Source: Alphaproteobacteria bacterium (lineage in GTDB: Bacteria > Myxococcota_A > UBA796 > GCA-2862545). Taken from it: 64,000 bases of DNA. A model generated the notes under the pieces. It ran no database searches. It had not been told where the DNA came from and saw nothing but the letters and a program-made list of their open reading frames with translations. The position numbers were made by a program, and so were the translations under genes. Shown one piece after another: positions 43,372 through 54,364 of the stretch (the stretch's first letter is position 1; each line of letters begins with the position of its first letter). The DNA lies in NCBI GenBank assembly GCA_020632875.1, contig JACKET010000017.1, positions 1-64,000 on the forward strand, written 5' to 3'.

Positions 43372-43421
43372 CTGCCGTCCCGATCGGCAGGGGTGCACGA
43401 CTTCCGGACGCAATCCGGAAG
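43372..43421 (-). promoter_or_regulatory. two hairpins in the rpsA leader
   Basis: In transcript sense, CTTCCGGA pairs with TCCGGAAG (43401-43421, 8-base stem, 5-base loop) right at the expected RNA 5' end, and CTGCCG pairs with CGGCAG (43372-43390, 7-base loop). About 75 bases separate the second hairpin from the start codon. Their placement suggests stability or autoregulation of S1. Confidence 0.6.
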
Positions 43422-43427
43422 ACGCGC

Positions 43428-43456
43428 CCTTATTCGTGGACGGGGTGGGCTGTCAA
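43428..43456 (-). promoter_or_regulatory. rpsA promoter TTGACA-N17-ATAAGG
   Basis: On the minus strand a perfect TTGACA (43456-43451), which overlaps the TGA stop of cmk, is followed after 17 bases by ATAAGG (43433-43428). The transcript would begin around 43421, giving a 123-base leader for rpsA. It is the best housekeeping-type promoter in the window. Confidence 0.7.
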
Positions 43457-44127
43457 GCGCCCCGACGGGCCCGCGCGAGCTTCACCACGGCCTCGATGGC
43501 CTGCCGGACCGTCATCTCGGTGGTATCGAGCGTGATGGCATCGGCAGCGGCCTTCAGCGGGGCGACCGACCGCTCCATGTCCTGTCGATCGCGGGCGGCG
43601 AGGGCCGTGCGCACGCTCGCGAGGGACGCCGGCTGGCCGCGCCTCAGCAGCTCTTCGTAGCGGCGGAGCGACCGGACCTCGAGGTCGGCGTCGACGTAGA
43701 CCTTCAGTGCGGCGTCGGGGAGCACCACCGTGCCGATGTCGCGCCCGTCCATCACGATGCCGCCACGCGCACCGAGGTCGCGCTGCAGGCCCAGCAGCGC
43801 CTGGCGGACGGCCGGCACCTTCGAGACCATCGAGGCGCCCATCCCGATCTCGTCGGAGCGGATGGCGCTCGTGAGGTCTTCGCCGTCGACGATCACCCGC
43901 AGCACGTCGCCGTCGAAGGGGAACTCGAACACGAGGGATGCAGCGAGCTCGGCGAGCTCGGCGTGGGCGTCCCACGAGATGCCCGCGCGCAGCGCCCTGA
44001 GCGCGACTGCCCGGTACATCGCGCCGGTGTCGACGTACTGGTAGCCGAGGGTGCGCGCGACGCCGCGGGCGATGGTCCCCTTCCCTGCGCTTCCCGGGCC
44101 GTCGAGGGCGATGGCGAGCTCTTTCAC
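43453..44127 (-). CDS. cmk: cytidylate kinase
   Basis: A 224-residue enzyme that phosphorylates CMP and dCMP. The P-loop DGPGSAGKGTIARG is at residues 9-22, followed by YVDTGAMYRAVAL, the CMP-binding insert, and GRDIGTVVLPDA (about 130-141), then the lid RRYEELLRRG and RDRQDMERSVAPL. GTG start in a GTGA overlap with the aroA stop. The order aroA-cmk-rpsA is the classical proteobacterial arrangement. Confidence 0.96.
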   Translation of the reverse strand: MKELAIALDGPGSAGKGTIARGVARTLGYQYVDTGAMYRAVALRALRAGISWDAHAELAELAASLVFEFPFDGDVLRVIVDGEDLTSAIRSDEIGMGASMVSKVPAVRQALLGLQRDLGARGGIVMDGRDIGTVVLPDAALKVYVDADLEVRSLRRYEELLRRGQPASLASVRTALAARDRQDMERSVAPLKAAADAITLDTTEMTVRQAIEAVVKLARARRGA

Positions 44128-45398
44128 GTCCGCACCACGTCGAGGTCGTCGAAGAAGGTCGGATAGCTCGTGCGGACGGCGTCTGCATTCGCGAGCTGGA
44201 CGCCGGCGCGCGAGGCCAGGCCCGCCACCGCGAAGGCCATCGCCAGGCGGTGGTCGCCTTCCGCGTCGATGACGGGGGCCTCCTCGGCACGCAGCCCGCC
44301 GCCCGCGATCACCATGCCGTCCGGGCGCTCCTCGACTTCGACCCCGAAGGCGCGCAGGCCGGCCGCGACCCGCGCGATGCGGTCCGACTCCTTCACGCGG
44401 AGCTCGGCGGCATCGGCGATCACGGTCTCGCCCTCGGCGGCCGCCGCGGCGACGGCGAGGACCGGCAGCTCGTCGAGGCTGCGCAGGGCGAGCTCGCCGC
44501 CGATGCGCGTGCCCCGCAGGCCAGCGCTGCGGACGACCAGCGTGCCCTGGGGCTCGACGTCCCCTTCGTCCGGCACGACCTCGATGTCGGCACCCATCGC
44601 GACCAGCGCGTCGATTGCGCCCGTGCGCGTGGGGTTCAGGCCCACCCCGTGCAGCTCGAGGGTGGAGCCGGGCACGAGGGTGGCGGCCACCATCCAGAAC
44701 GCCGCGCTCGACACGTCGCCGGGCACGCGCACGTCGACCGCATGCCAGTCGCCGGGCTCGAGGGACAGCGCGCCGTCGTCGTGCTCGGCGAGCGTCGCGC
44801 CCATCGCACGCAGGAAGCGCTCGGTGTGGTCGCGGCTGCGGCGCGGCTCGCGCACCGTCACGCCGCACGTGCGCGAGGCCAGGAGCACGGCGCTCTTCAC
44901 CTGGGCGCTCGCGATGCCGAGCGTCACGTCGGTGCGGTGCACCGCCCCACCCCGCACGACGAGTGGCGGCAGGCGCCCGTGCTCCCGGCCGTCGATCTGG
45001 GCTCCGACCCCGCGCAGGGGCTCGACGACGCGGAGCATCGGCCGGCGGCGCAGGCTCGCATCCCCGGTGAGCACCGACACGCCGTCGACCTGCGCCAGCA
45101 CGCCGCACCCGAGCCGGATGGTGGTGCCGGAGTTCCCGCAGTCGATGACGTCCAGCGGCTCACGCAGCACTTCAGGGGTGCGCAGAATCCAGTCGGCACC
45201 GGACTTCTCGACCGACACGCCGATGGCTCGCACCAGCTCGCGCGACCGCGCGACATCCTCGGAGTCGAGCACGTTCGAGAGCTTCGCTTCGCCCCGCGCG
45301 AGCGCGTTGATCAGGAACGCGCGGTGGCTCACCGACTTGTCGCCCGGCATCCGGAGGCTCCCGGAGAGCCCGGTGCGGGCGGGCTGGATCCCGAGCAT
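44124..45398 (-). CDS. aroA: 3-phosphoshikimate 1-carboxyvinyltransferase (EPSP synthase)
   Basis: A 424-residue enzyme of the shikimate pathway. Motifs are GDKSVSHRAFLINALA (residues 19-34), CGNSGTTIRLGCG (around 92-104), LTGDASLRRRPM, the SAQVKSAVLLA segment, RDHTERFLRAMG, DELPVLAVAAAAAEG, LRVKESDRI and EGDHRLAMAFAVAG. The NSGTTIR wording resembles the Bacillus-type enzyme more than the NAGTAMR of E. coli. The start is ATG 45398, which shares one base with the accA stop (TGATG). Length is normal. Confidence 0.96.
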   Translation of the reverse strand: MLGIQPARTGLSGSLRMPGDKSVSHRAFLINALARGEAKLSNVLDSEDVARSRELVRAIGVSVEKSGADWILRTPEVLREPLDVIDCGNSGTTIRLGCGVLAQVDGVSVLTGDASLRRRPMLRVVEPLRGVGAQIDGREHGRLPPLVVRGGAVHRTDVTLGIASAQVKSAVLLASRTCGVTVREPRRSRDHTERFLRAMGATLAEHDDGALSLEPGDWHAVDVRVPGDVSSAAFWMVAATLVPGSTLELHGVGLNPTRTGAIDALVAMGADIEVVPDEGDVEPQGTLVVRSAGLRGTRIGGELALRSLDELPVLAVAAAAAEGETVIADAAELRVKESDRIARVAAGLRAFGVEVEERPDGMVIAGGGLRAEEAPVIDAEGDHRLAMAFAVAGLASRAGVQLANADAVRTSYPTFFDDLDVVRT

Positions 45399-46387
45399 CA
45401 GGCCAGCGGGCGCTCGACGACGGGGCCCATCGCGCGGAACCGGTCGTAGCGCGTGGTGCGCAGCTCCTGCCGGGTGAGGCCGAGCAGGTCGGAGAAGTGC
45501 TTGCGGACGGCCTGACCCACCGCCTCGATCGTGGCCTTGCGGTGGCGGTGCGCCCCACCCCACGGCTCCGACACGACCTCGTCGACCACGCCGAGCTCGA
45601 GGCAGTCGGGACCCGTGATCTTCAGGGCTTCGGCAGCACGCGGGCCCTCGGCGCGGTCGCGCCACAGGATGGCGGCGCATCCCTCGGGCGAGATCACGGA
45701 GTACACGCTGTTCTCGAGCATCAGCACGCGGTTCGCGACGCCGATGGCGAGCGCACCGCCCGAGCCGCCCTCACCGGAGACCACGGCGACGACCGGCACG
45801 TTCAGGCGGGCCATCTCGATGATGTTGCGCGCGATGGCCTCGGCCTGGCCGCGCTCTTCGGCATCGATGCCCGGGTAGGCGCCGGGCGTGTCGATGAACG
45901 TGAGGATCGGCATGTCGAAGCGGTCGGCGAGCTTCATCAGGCGCAGGGCCTTGCGGTAGCCATCGGGCCGCGCCATGCCGAAGTTCCGCTTGATGTTCTC
46001 GCGGGTGTTGCGGCCCTTCTGGTGGCCGATGATCACGACGGGCATGCCGTCGCACGGGTCGTCGCCGATCGTGCGGAAGCGGGCCATGCCCGTGATGATG
46101 GCCTGGTCGTCGTGGCCCGCGCGGTCGCCGTGCAGCTCGTTCCACTCGGTGAAGAGCGCGTTCACGTAGTCCATCGTGAACGGGCGGCCCGGGTGCCGCG
46201 CGATGAGGGTGCGCTGCCACGGCGAGAGCTGCGCGAAGATGCGCGCCTGGAGCTTCACCGCCTGGTGCTCGAGCTCGGAGATCGACGCCGAGAGGTCCAC
46301 CCCGTTGGAGTCCTGCAGCTCGCGGAGCTGATCGATCCGCTTCTGGAGCTCGACGATGGGGCGCTCGAAATCGAGGACGACGTCCAC
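45398..46387 (-). CDS. accA: acetyl-CoA carboxylase carboxyltransferase subunit alpha
   Basis: A 329-residue subunit that, with AccD, transfers the carboxyl group from biotin to acetyl-CoA for fatty acid synthesis. The N-terminal coiled region (DFERPIVELQKRIDQLREL) is typical of AccA, followed by PFTMDYVNALFTEW, IGHQKGRNTRENIKRNFG, FIDTPGAYPGIDAEERGQ, VSGEGGSGGALAIGVAN and SVISPEGCAAILWRD. No accD in the window. GTG start with GGAGG; it is the only gene in the block with a leader longer than 30 bases apart from rpsA, and has a likely own promoter. Confidence 0.96.
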   Translation of the reverse strand: MDVVLDFERPIVELQKRIDQLRELQDSNGVDLSASISELEHQAVKLQARIFAQLSPWQRTLIARHPGRPFTMDYVNALFTEWNELHGDRAGHDDQAIITGMARFRTIGDDPCDGMPVVIIGHQKGRNTRENIKRNFGMARPDGYRKALRLMKLADRFDMPILTFIDTPGAYPGIDAEERGQAEAIARNIIEMARLNVPVVAVVSGEGGSGGALAIGVANRVLMLENSVYSVISPEGCAAILWRDRAEGPRAAEALKITGPDCLELGVVDEVVSEPWGGAHRHRKATIEAVGQAVRKHFSDLLGLTRQELRTTRYDRFRAMGPVVERPLA

Positions 46388-46422
46388 AACAACCTCCGCA
46401 CGCGTGGGGAACGCAGTCGCGC

Positions 46423-46428
46423 GCTATA
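46423..46428 (-). promoter_or_regulatory. possible -10 TATAGC before accA
   Basis: TATAGC on the minus strand overlaps the TAG stop of miaA and lies 35 bases before the accA start. It stands out against the GC-rich background. No strong -35 was identified inside miaA. Confidence 0.35.
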
Positions 46429-47319
46429 GCCCGGCGAACAGGGTGTGTGCCATCCGCACGGCCTCCGCGACGAGCGCTGCGGCGTCGCCATCCGCCCGTG
46501 CGGCCCGGATTCCCGGCCCGTCCGCGACGTGCTTCTGCCACGTCCGCTGCTTCCGCGCGAAGCGCCGGGTGTCGCGCTGGGTGCGGCGTACGGCCTCGTC
46601 GAGCGGAACGCCGTCGAGCAGGTGGTCGGCGAGGTGCCGGTACCCGAGAGAACGCATCGGCTTCACGCCGCGGTCGTAGCGCGCCAACAGCCCGCTCACC
46701 TCGTCGAGGTAGCCCGCGTCCATCATCGCGAGGACTCGCCCGTCGATACGCGCGTCCAGATCGTCGCGATCGAGCCAGAATCCGCTCAGCTCCACGCGAT
46801 CCGGCTCGGCCTCGTGTGCTGCGTGAAGGTCCGAGAGGCGCCGTCCCGTCGCCTCGAAGACCTCCAGCCCACGGAGGATGCGCACGTGGTCGTTCGGGTG
46901 GAGCCGCGCCGCGAGGGCCGGGTCGACGCGGCACAGCTGGCCGTAGGGGTCGTCGAGGGCCGCGAGGCGCTCCCGGACGGCCGGATCGGGCTCGGGTGTC
47001 TCGACGAGCCCGCGCCGCAGCGACCGGACGTACAGCGACGTACCGCCGCACACGACCACCCGACCGTGCGCGCGGATCGCCGACTCCGCGAGCCGCACGA
47101 AGTCCGCGGCATCGAACGCCTCGTCCGGGTCGACCACGTCGATGCCGAGGTGCGGGACGCGCGCCTGCTCCTCCGGCGTCGCCTTCGCGGTCCCGATGTC
47201 CATGCCGCGGTACACCTGCATCGCGTCGGCCGAGACGATCACGGCCCCCGTGGCCTCCGCGACCGCCAGCGCGAGCGCCGTCTTGCCCGTGGCCGTGGGC
47301 CCCGCGACGACGAACGCCC

Positions 47320-47323
<4 letters not shown>
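46424..47323 (-). CDS. miaA: tRNA dimethylallyltransferase
   Basis: A 299-residue enzyme that adds a dimethylallyl group to A37 of tRNAs reading UNN codons. The P-loop GPTATGKTALALAVA starts at residue 8; ADAMQVYRGMDIGTAKAT, CGGTSLYVRSLRRGL, LDRDDLDARIDGRVLAMMDAG and RRFARKQRTW are family motifs. GTG start overlapping the mutL stop by 4 bases; mutL-miaA adjacency is widely conserved. miaB is not in the window. Confidence 0.95.
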
Positions 47324-49148
<1,825 letters not shown>

Positions 49149-49152
<4 letters not shown>

Positions 49153-50549
49153 CGGTCCTCGTGCTCCTCGCCGGGCTTGCGCTTCTTCCGGAACACCACG
49201 CGGAGCGGCGTCCCGTCGAGGTCGAACTCCTCGCGGAGGCGATTCGTGAGGTAGCGCCGGTACGGCGGCGCGATGCCTTCGGGCGTGTTCGAGAAGAACA
49301 CGAAGGTCGGCGGACGCACCCGCGCCTGCGTGGCGAAGTGGATGCGGACCGGCCGATGGTGCCGCTGCGGCGGGGTGTGCGCGTGCACGGCCATCTCGAG
49401 GAACCGGTTCAGACGGGCCGTGCTGATGCGGGTGTCGAAGGCCTCGAACACCTTCTCGACGGTCGGGAGGATGCGGTGCACGCCCTTGCCGGTCTTCGCG
49501 CTGATGAACAGGTGCGGCGCCCAGTACGCGTGCGGGAGGCGGCGATCGAGCTGCACTTCGATCGACTTGGAGTCGACGTCCTCGAGGTCGGGGGTGAGGT
49601 CCCACTTGTTGATGAGCACGATCATCGCGCGCCCGCGGTCGCCGATGAGCTGCGCGAGCCGCGCATCTTGATCGGTCGGCCCCTCGGTCGCGTCGATCAT
49701 CAGCAGCGTGACGTGGCACCGCTCGATCGCGCGGATCGACCGGATCGAGACCCAGCGCTCGACCTGGTCGTCGATCTTGTTGCGGCGGCGCACCCCCGCC
49801 GTGTCGACCAGCACGTAGTCGCGGTCTTCGGTGTGCAGCGGCGAGTCGATGGGATCCATCGTGGTGCCGGGCGCGTCGTGCACGACGTGCCGCTCTTCGC
49901 CGAGCAACCGGTTCACGAGCGTCGACTTCCCGATGTTCGGACGGCCGATCACGGCGATGCGGATGGGCCCCGAGAAGTCGGGGTGCGCTTCGATGTCGAC
50001 GTCCGCGTCGAGATCCGCGGCCTCTTCGCCTTCGTCCTCGTCGTCGGTGCCCTCGGGCAGGTGCGACTCGATCCGCTCCAGGAGCTCGAACATCCCGCGC
50101 CCGTGGGCCGCGCTGATGGTGAGCAGCTGGGGGATCCCGACGCTCCAGAACTCTGCCGAGAGGTCTTCGTGCGACGCGCCGTCGATCTTGTTCACGGCGA
50201 GCAGCACGGGCTTCTCGGCCCGGCGCAGGATGTTCGCGACCTCGGCGTCGGCCGGCGTGAAGCCGGCGCGCCCGTCGACCACGAACACGATGACGTCGGC
50301 TTCTTCGACCGCCACGAGCGACTGGGCCCGCATCGCCTTGAGGAGATCGGTGTCGGGCTCGGGCTCGAGCCCACCCGTGTCGATCACGAGCGCGGCGCGC
50401 GTCAACAGCTCGGCCTTCTCGTACAGCCGGTCGCGCGTGACCCCGGGACGGTCGTGCACGACGGCCTTCGAGAACCCGACGAGACGGTTGAACAACGTGG
50501 ACTTGCCGACGTTGGGGCGCCCTACGATGGCCACCACCGGCAGAGACAA
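49149..50549 (-). CDS. der: ribosome biogenesis GTPase Der (EngA)
   Basis: A 466-residue double GTPase needed for 50S assembly. The first G domain has GRPNVGKSTLF (10-20), DTGG and NKID; the second has GRPNIGKSTLVN (about 203-214), DTAGVRRR and NKWD. An acidic linker (DDEDEGEEAADLDADVD) joins them. The C-terminal KH-like domain ends with LDGTPLRVVFRKKRKP. The start is TTG 50549 with a GGAGG site 7 bases upstream. It is the first gene of the eleven-gene minus-strand block and is divergent from mnmA. Confidence 0.96.
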
Positions 50550-50611
50550 GACGGCCTCCTGGAACGCGGCCCCCTATCGCAGTGGACCGGGCGCGCCGAG
50601 GAAGCGCGGAA

Positions 50612-50617
50612 TACTTG
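50612..50617 (+). promoter_or_regulatory. possible -10 TACTTG before mnmA
   Basis: TACTTG lies only 7 bases before ATG 50625. If it is the -10, transcription would start at or next to the A of the ATG and the message would be leaderless; no ribosome site is visible before this start, which agrees. Confidence 0.35.
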
Positions 50618-50624
50618 GGCACCG

Positions 50625-51710
50625 ATGAAGGTCGTCGTCGCCATGAGTGGGGGCGTGGATTCGTCCGTCACCGCGGCGCTCCTCGCTGACCAGGGCCACG
50701 AGGTCGTCGGCGTGCACATGAAGCTGCACGACGCGACCGGTGGGGGTCCGGGGCACTGCTGTGGCCTCGAAGACGCGCTCGACGCGCGCCGCGTGGCCGA
50801 CCGCCTCGGCATCCCGTTCTACGTGATGAACCTCAAGGAGGCGTTCGGGAAGGCCGTGATGGACGACCTCGCCGACACGTACCTCGCGGGCCGCACCCCG
50901 AATCCGTGCATCCAGTGCAACGGCGTCCTGAAGTTCCGGGTGCTGCTCGCGCGGGCCATGGCGCTCGGCGCGAGCCACCTGGCGACCGGCCACTACTGCC
51001 GCATCGTCGACACGCCCGCGGGCCGGCGCCTCGCCACGGCCGTCGACACCGCGAAAGACCAGTCGTACTTCCTGTTCCCGATGCCGCAGCCCGCCGTCGA
51101 CCGCACGCTGTTCCCGCTCGGCGGGCTCACGAAGCCCGAGGTGCGCGCACTGGCCGAGAAGTACGGCCTCTCGACGGCCGAGAAGCCCGAGAGCCAGGAG
51201 ATCTGCTTCATCCCCGACGACGACCACGCGGCCTTCGTGAGGCGTCACCGCCCCGAGGCCGACACCCGTGGCGAGATCGTCGACGAGCACGGCGTCGTGC
51301 TGGGCCTCCACGAGGGCTTCGAGCGGTTCACCATCGGCCAGCGTCGCGGCATCGGCGTGGCGCTCGGCTCGCCCGCGTGGGTCGTGCGCATCGAGCCCGA
51401 CACGAAGCGCGTCGTGGTCAGCACGAACCCCGAATCCCTGCTCGACACGGGCCTCCTGCTCGGCACGGCGAACTGGTTCGAGCGACCCGCGCCCGGCGAG
51501 GTGGTCGACGTCCGCATCCGCCACCAGGGCCGCCGGATTCCGTGCGTGGTCGAAGAGGGCCCGTCGCCCGAGGTCACCGCGCTGCGGTTCGCCGAGCCCG
51601 CGAGGGCCGTCGCGCCGGGGCAGGCCGCCGTGCTCTACCGCGGCGATCTGGTGCTCGGCGGCGGCTGGATCCGCCGTGCGCTCCGCGATGGCCTGGCGAA
51701 GGTCGCATGA
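50625..51710 (+). CDS. mnmA: tRNA-specific 2-thiouridylase
   Basis: A 361-residue enzyme that thiolates U34 in tRNAs for Glu, Gln and Lys. The PP-loop AMSGGVDSSVTAALL is at residues 6-20. The two catalytic Cys are in TPNPCIQCN (around 98) and SQEICFIP (around 196). DQSYFLFPMP and FTIGQRRGIGVA are further signatures. The persulfide donor is usually a cysteine desulfurase via carriers not present here. Overlaps rnc by 4 bases. Confidence 0.96.
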   Translation: MKVVVAMSGGVDSSVTAALLADQGHEVVGVHMKLHDATGGGPGHCCGLEDALDARRVADRLGIPFYVMNLKEAFGKAVMDDLADTYLAGRTPNPCIQCNGVLKFRVLLARAMALGASHLATGHYCRIVDTPAGRRLATAVDTAKDQSYFLFPMPQPAVDRTLFPLGGLTKPEVRALAEKYGLSTAEKPESQEICFIPDDDHAAFVRRHRPEADTRGEIVDEHGVVLGLHEGFERFTIGQRRGIGVALGSPAWVVRIEPDTKRVVVSTNPESLLDTGLLLGTANWFERPAPGEVVDVRIRHQGRRIPCVVEEGPSPEVTALRFAEPARAVAPGQAAVLYRGDLVLGGGWIRRALRDGLAKVA

Positions 51711-52408
51711 ACCTGAACCGCCTGCAGGGCAAGCTCGGCTACGTGTTCCGCGACGTGCAGCTGCTCGAGCGTGCCGTCACGCACTCGAGCTTCGCGAACG
51801 AGCGCGGCACGGGCGACAACGAGCGGCTCGAGTTCCTCGGTGACGCCGTGCTCGAGCTGGCCGTCTCGGCGCTGCTGCTCGAGCGGTTCCCCGAGGCCCG
51901 CGAAGGCCAGCTCTCCCGCCTCCGCAGCCGCCTCGTGAACACCACGACACTGGCGCGCATCGCCCGCGAGATCGAGATCGGCGCCGCGCTGCGCCTCGGC
52001 GTCGGTGAAGACCAGACCGGGGGCCGCGACCGCACCAGCGTCCTCGCAGACGCCGTCGAGGCCCTGCTGGGCGCCGTGTTCCTCGACGCCGGCTTCGCGC
52101 GGGCCCGCAAGGTCGCGGTCGGCTGGATGGAGGGCGAGCTCGCGGGCCTCGCCGACGACGGCTCCGGCGACGTCGACCTGCGGTGGAAGAACGCGCGGAG
52201 CCTCCTGCAGGAGCGCATCCAGCACGAGCGCCAGCAGACCCCGCGCTACCGCGTCGTGGGGCACGAGGGCCCGGCCCACGAGCCCACGTTCACCGTCGAG
52301 GTCCACATCGGCGACACGGTGCTCGGCTGTGGCTCCGGGTCCAACAAGCGCGAGGCGTCCCACGCGGCCGCCGAGGCGGCGCTCCGCGCCCTCGGAGAGC
52401 CCGCATGA
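51707..52408 (+). CDS. rnc: ribonuclease III
   Basis: A 233-residue dsRNA endonuclease for rRNA maturation. The signature NERLEFLGDAVLELAVS (about 39-55) contains the metal-binding Glu and Asp, and DAVEALLGAVFLDAG (about 115-129) the second acidic pair. The C-terminal dsRNA-binding domain (about 160-230) has PRYRVVGHEGPAHEPTFTVEV and NKREASHAAAEAAL. ATG start overlaps mnmA by 4 bases and the stop overlaps the next ATG by 4. Confidence 0.96.
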   Translation: MNLNRLQGKLGYVFRDVQLLERAVTHSSFANERGTGDNERLEFLGDAVLELAVSALLLERFPEAREGQLSRLRSRLVNTTTLARIAREIEIGAALRLGVGEDQTGGRDRTSVLADAVEALLGAVFLDAGFARARKVAVGWMEGELAGLADDGSGDVDLRWKNARSLLQERIQHERQQTPRYRVVGHEGPAHEPTFTVEVHIGDTVLGCGSGSNKREASHAAAEAALRALGEPA

Positions 52409-53352
52409 GCCGCGTCGTCGCGCCGATCCAGCTCGGCTGCTGTCACGAGGAGGAGCGGTGCCGGCTCTGCCCACCGGCTCCGCCGTGGCCCACGGCCGAC
52501 TACGTCCGCGCGCTCATCGCGAACACCCGCGCCCAGCGCGGCACCGACGACGTGGTGACGGCCTTCTTCGGGGGCCGCCCGCCCGACGACGCCCAGCTGG
52601 CCGCGTCTTCGGGGCGCACCATCGCGGCGCGGGTGCGGCCCGACCTGCTGACGCGTGCGGCGGCCGATCGGCTCCGCGAGCACGGCGTGGGCGAGATCGA
52701 GCTCGACGTCCTCACGTTCGACACCCGCGTGCTGCGCGGCATCCGGCGCCGCTACCCGGGCGAGCGGGTCGTCACCATGGCCACCGAGCTGCGTGCCCAG
52801 GGCTTCCAGGTCGGCCTCGTGCTCGCCGTGGGCCTTCCGGGCTCCGACCACGAGCAGTGCGTCGAAGATGCGCGCATCGCGACCGGCCTCGCCGACACGG
52901 TGCGGATCCACCCGACGCTGGTGCTCGACCGCTCGGGTCTGAAGCAGGCCCACATGGACGGGATGTACGCGCCCCTCACGATCGCGCAGGCGGTCACCAC
53001 GTGCCGCGCGATGCTCGACGTGCTCGAGCCCGCGGGCGTCCGCGTCATCCGCGTGGGCCAACAGCCCGGTCCAGATGGGCTCGGAACCGCGGTCGCCGGT
53101 CCCCGCCACAGTTCGCTGCGCGAGCTCGTGGAAGCACGACGCACCCTCGACAGGCTACGAGATCTCCTGAGGAACGAAGGAGTGCAGGGCGACGTGGTGA
53201 TCCGCTGTGCCAGTGCAGACGAGACCCGTACGCGGGGCCCGCTGAACGACAACGTGCGTACGTTGCGGGCCGAGTTCGGCCTGCGCGAGCTGACGATCCG
53301 CCCCGACCCCGAGCTCGGGCGCGGCGCGTTCGTCGTCGAGGAGGCATCGTGA
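52405..53352 (+). CDS. radical SAM protein (Elp3-like, C-terminal extension), CX5CX2C variant
   Basis: A 315-residue protein between rnc and era, where many Deltaproteobacteria encode a radical SAM protein. The rest of the fold is present: FFGGRPP at the position of the usual FxGGTFT, RVRPDLLTRAAADRL, IELDVLTFDTRVLRGIRRRY, VGLVLAVGLPGSD and VRIHPTLVLDRSGL. The cluster motif is changed: C12-C13-HEEER-C19-RL-C22, so the ligands would be spaced CX5CX2C instead of CX3CX2C. It is overlapped on both sides by 4 bases, hence tightly co-translated with rnc and era. Possible role in RNA modification is inference. Confidence 0.8.
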   Translation: MSRVVAPIQLGCCHEEERCRLCPPAPPWPTADYVRALIANTRAQRGTDDVVTAFFGGRPPDDAQLAASSGRTIAARVRPDLLTRAAADRLREHGVGEIELDVLTFDTRVLRGIRRRYPGERVVTMATELRAQGFQVGLVLAVGLPGSDHEQCVEDARIATGLADTVRIHPTLVLDRSGLKQAHMDGMYAPLTIAQAVTTCRAMLDVLEPAGVRVIRVGQQPGPDGLGTAVAGPRHSSLRELVEARRTLDRLRDLLRNEGVQGDVVIRCASADETRTRGPLNDNVRTLRAEFGLRELTIRPDPELGRGAFVVEEAS

Positions 53353-54284
53353 GCGAGGGCTTCCGCTGCGGCTACGTCGCGTTCATCGGCCGTCCCAACG
53401 CCGGGAAGAGCACGCTGCTCAACCAGATCCTCGGCACCAAGCTCGCCATCACGAGCGACAAGCCGCAGACCACCCGCAACCGCATCGCCGGCGTCCACAC
53501 CGACGAGAAGATGCAGGCGATCCTCGTCGACACCCCCGGCATCCACGAGGCGTGGACCGCGCTCAACCAGCAGATGGTGCAGGTCGCGCACAAGGTCCTC
53601 GAAGAGGTCGACGTCATCGCGCTCGTCGACGACATGACGCTGCTCGCGCGCCGCGTCGAGAACGGCGAAGAGGTCATCGACCCCACCCTCGAGGCGATCT
53701 GCCAGGCGGTCGCGGCCTCGGGTCGCCCCGTCGTGTTCGTCGCGAACAAGATCGACGTGGTGCCGCATCCGCTCGTGCTGCCCGTGATCGACGCGATCTC
53801 GAAGCGCCTCGCGCTGCACGCCGCGATTCCGCTGTCCGCCCTCACCGGCGACGGCGTCCAGGCGTTCCTCGCCGAGGTCGAGAGCGCGCTCCCCGTGGGC
53901 CCCGCGCTCTACCCGGCCGACGAGTGGACCCAGGTGACCGAGCGCTTCCTCGTCGCCGAGATCGTGCGCGAGAAGATCTTCCACCTGACGAAGGCCGAGA
54001 TCCCCTACTCCACCTTCGTCGAGGTCATCCAGTTCGACGAGACCGAGCGCGAGACCAACGGCATCGTCCGGATCAATGCCGATATCATCGTCGAGCGCCC
54101 CAGCCAGAAGGGCATCGTCATCGGCAAGGGTGGCGAGATGCTCAAGCGCATCGGCACCATGGCCCGCAAAGAGCTGCAGCAGGTGCTCGACTGCCGGGTG
54201 CACCTCGAGCTGTTCGTGAAGGTCGAGCGCGACTGGACCCGCTCGAAGCGCGGCCTGTCCCGCGTCGGATTCGACCCCGCCTAG
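53349..54284 (+). CDS. era: GTPase Era
   Basis: A 311-residue 16S rRNA-binding GTPase. G1 GRPNAGKSTLLNQ (14-26), switch I TSDKPQTTRNR, G3 DTPG, G4 NKID (about 136-139) and the C-terminal KH domain with KGIVIGKGGEMLKRIG and CRVHLELFVKV are standard. GTG start overlapping the radical SAM stop by 4 bases. It closes the mnmA-rnc-SAM-era operon. Co-occurrence with der and rsmB across the divergent promoter concentrates ribosome assembly functions here. Confidence 0.97.
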   Translation: MSEGFRCGYVAFIGRPNAGKSTLLNQILGTKLAITSDKPQTTRNRIAGVHTDEKMQAILVDTPGIHEAWTALNQQMVQVAHKVLEEVDVIALVDDMTLLARRVENGEEVIDPTLEAICQAVAASGRPVVFVANKIDVVPHPLVLPVIDAISKRLALHAAIPLSALTGDGVQAFLAEVESALPVGPALYPADEWTQVTERFLVAEIVREKIFHLTKAEIPYSTFVEVIQFDETERETNGIVRINADIIVERPSQKGIVIGKGGEMLKRIGTMARKELQQVLDCRVHLELFVKVERDWTRSKRGLSRVGFDPA

Positions 54285-54340
54285 AGGGGTTCCGGATCGT
54301 CCGTTCGGCCGGTGTCTGCTGGACTCCCGATCCGCGGGGC

Positions 54341-54346
54341 CTTATT
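54341..54346 (+). promoter_or_regulatory. possible -10 CTTATT before the symporter
   Basis: CTTATT, followed by GG, lies 18 bases before ATG 54365 with a GGAGG ribosome site (54356-54360) between. It fits the recurring pattern but has no visible -35. Confidence 0.3.
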
Positions 54347-54364
54347 GGCGCCCGCGGAGGTTCG

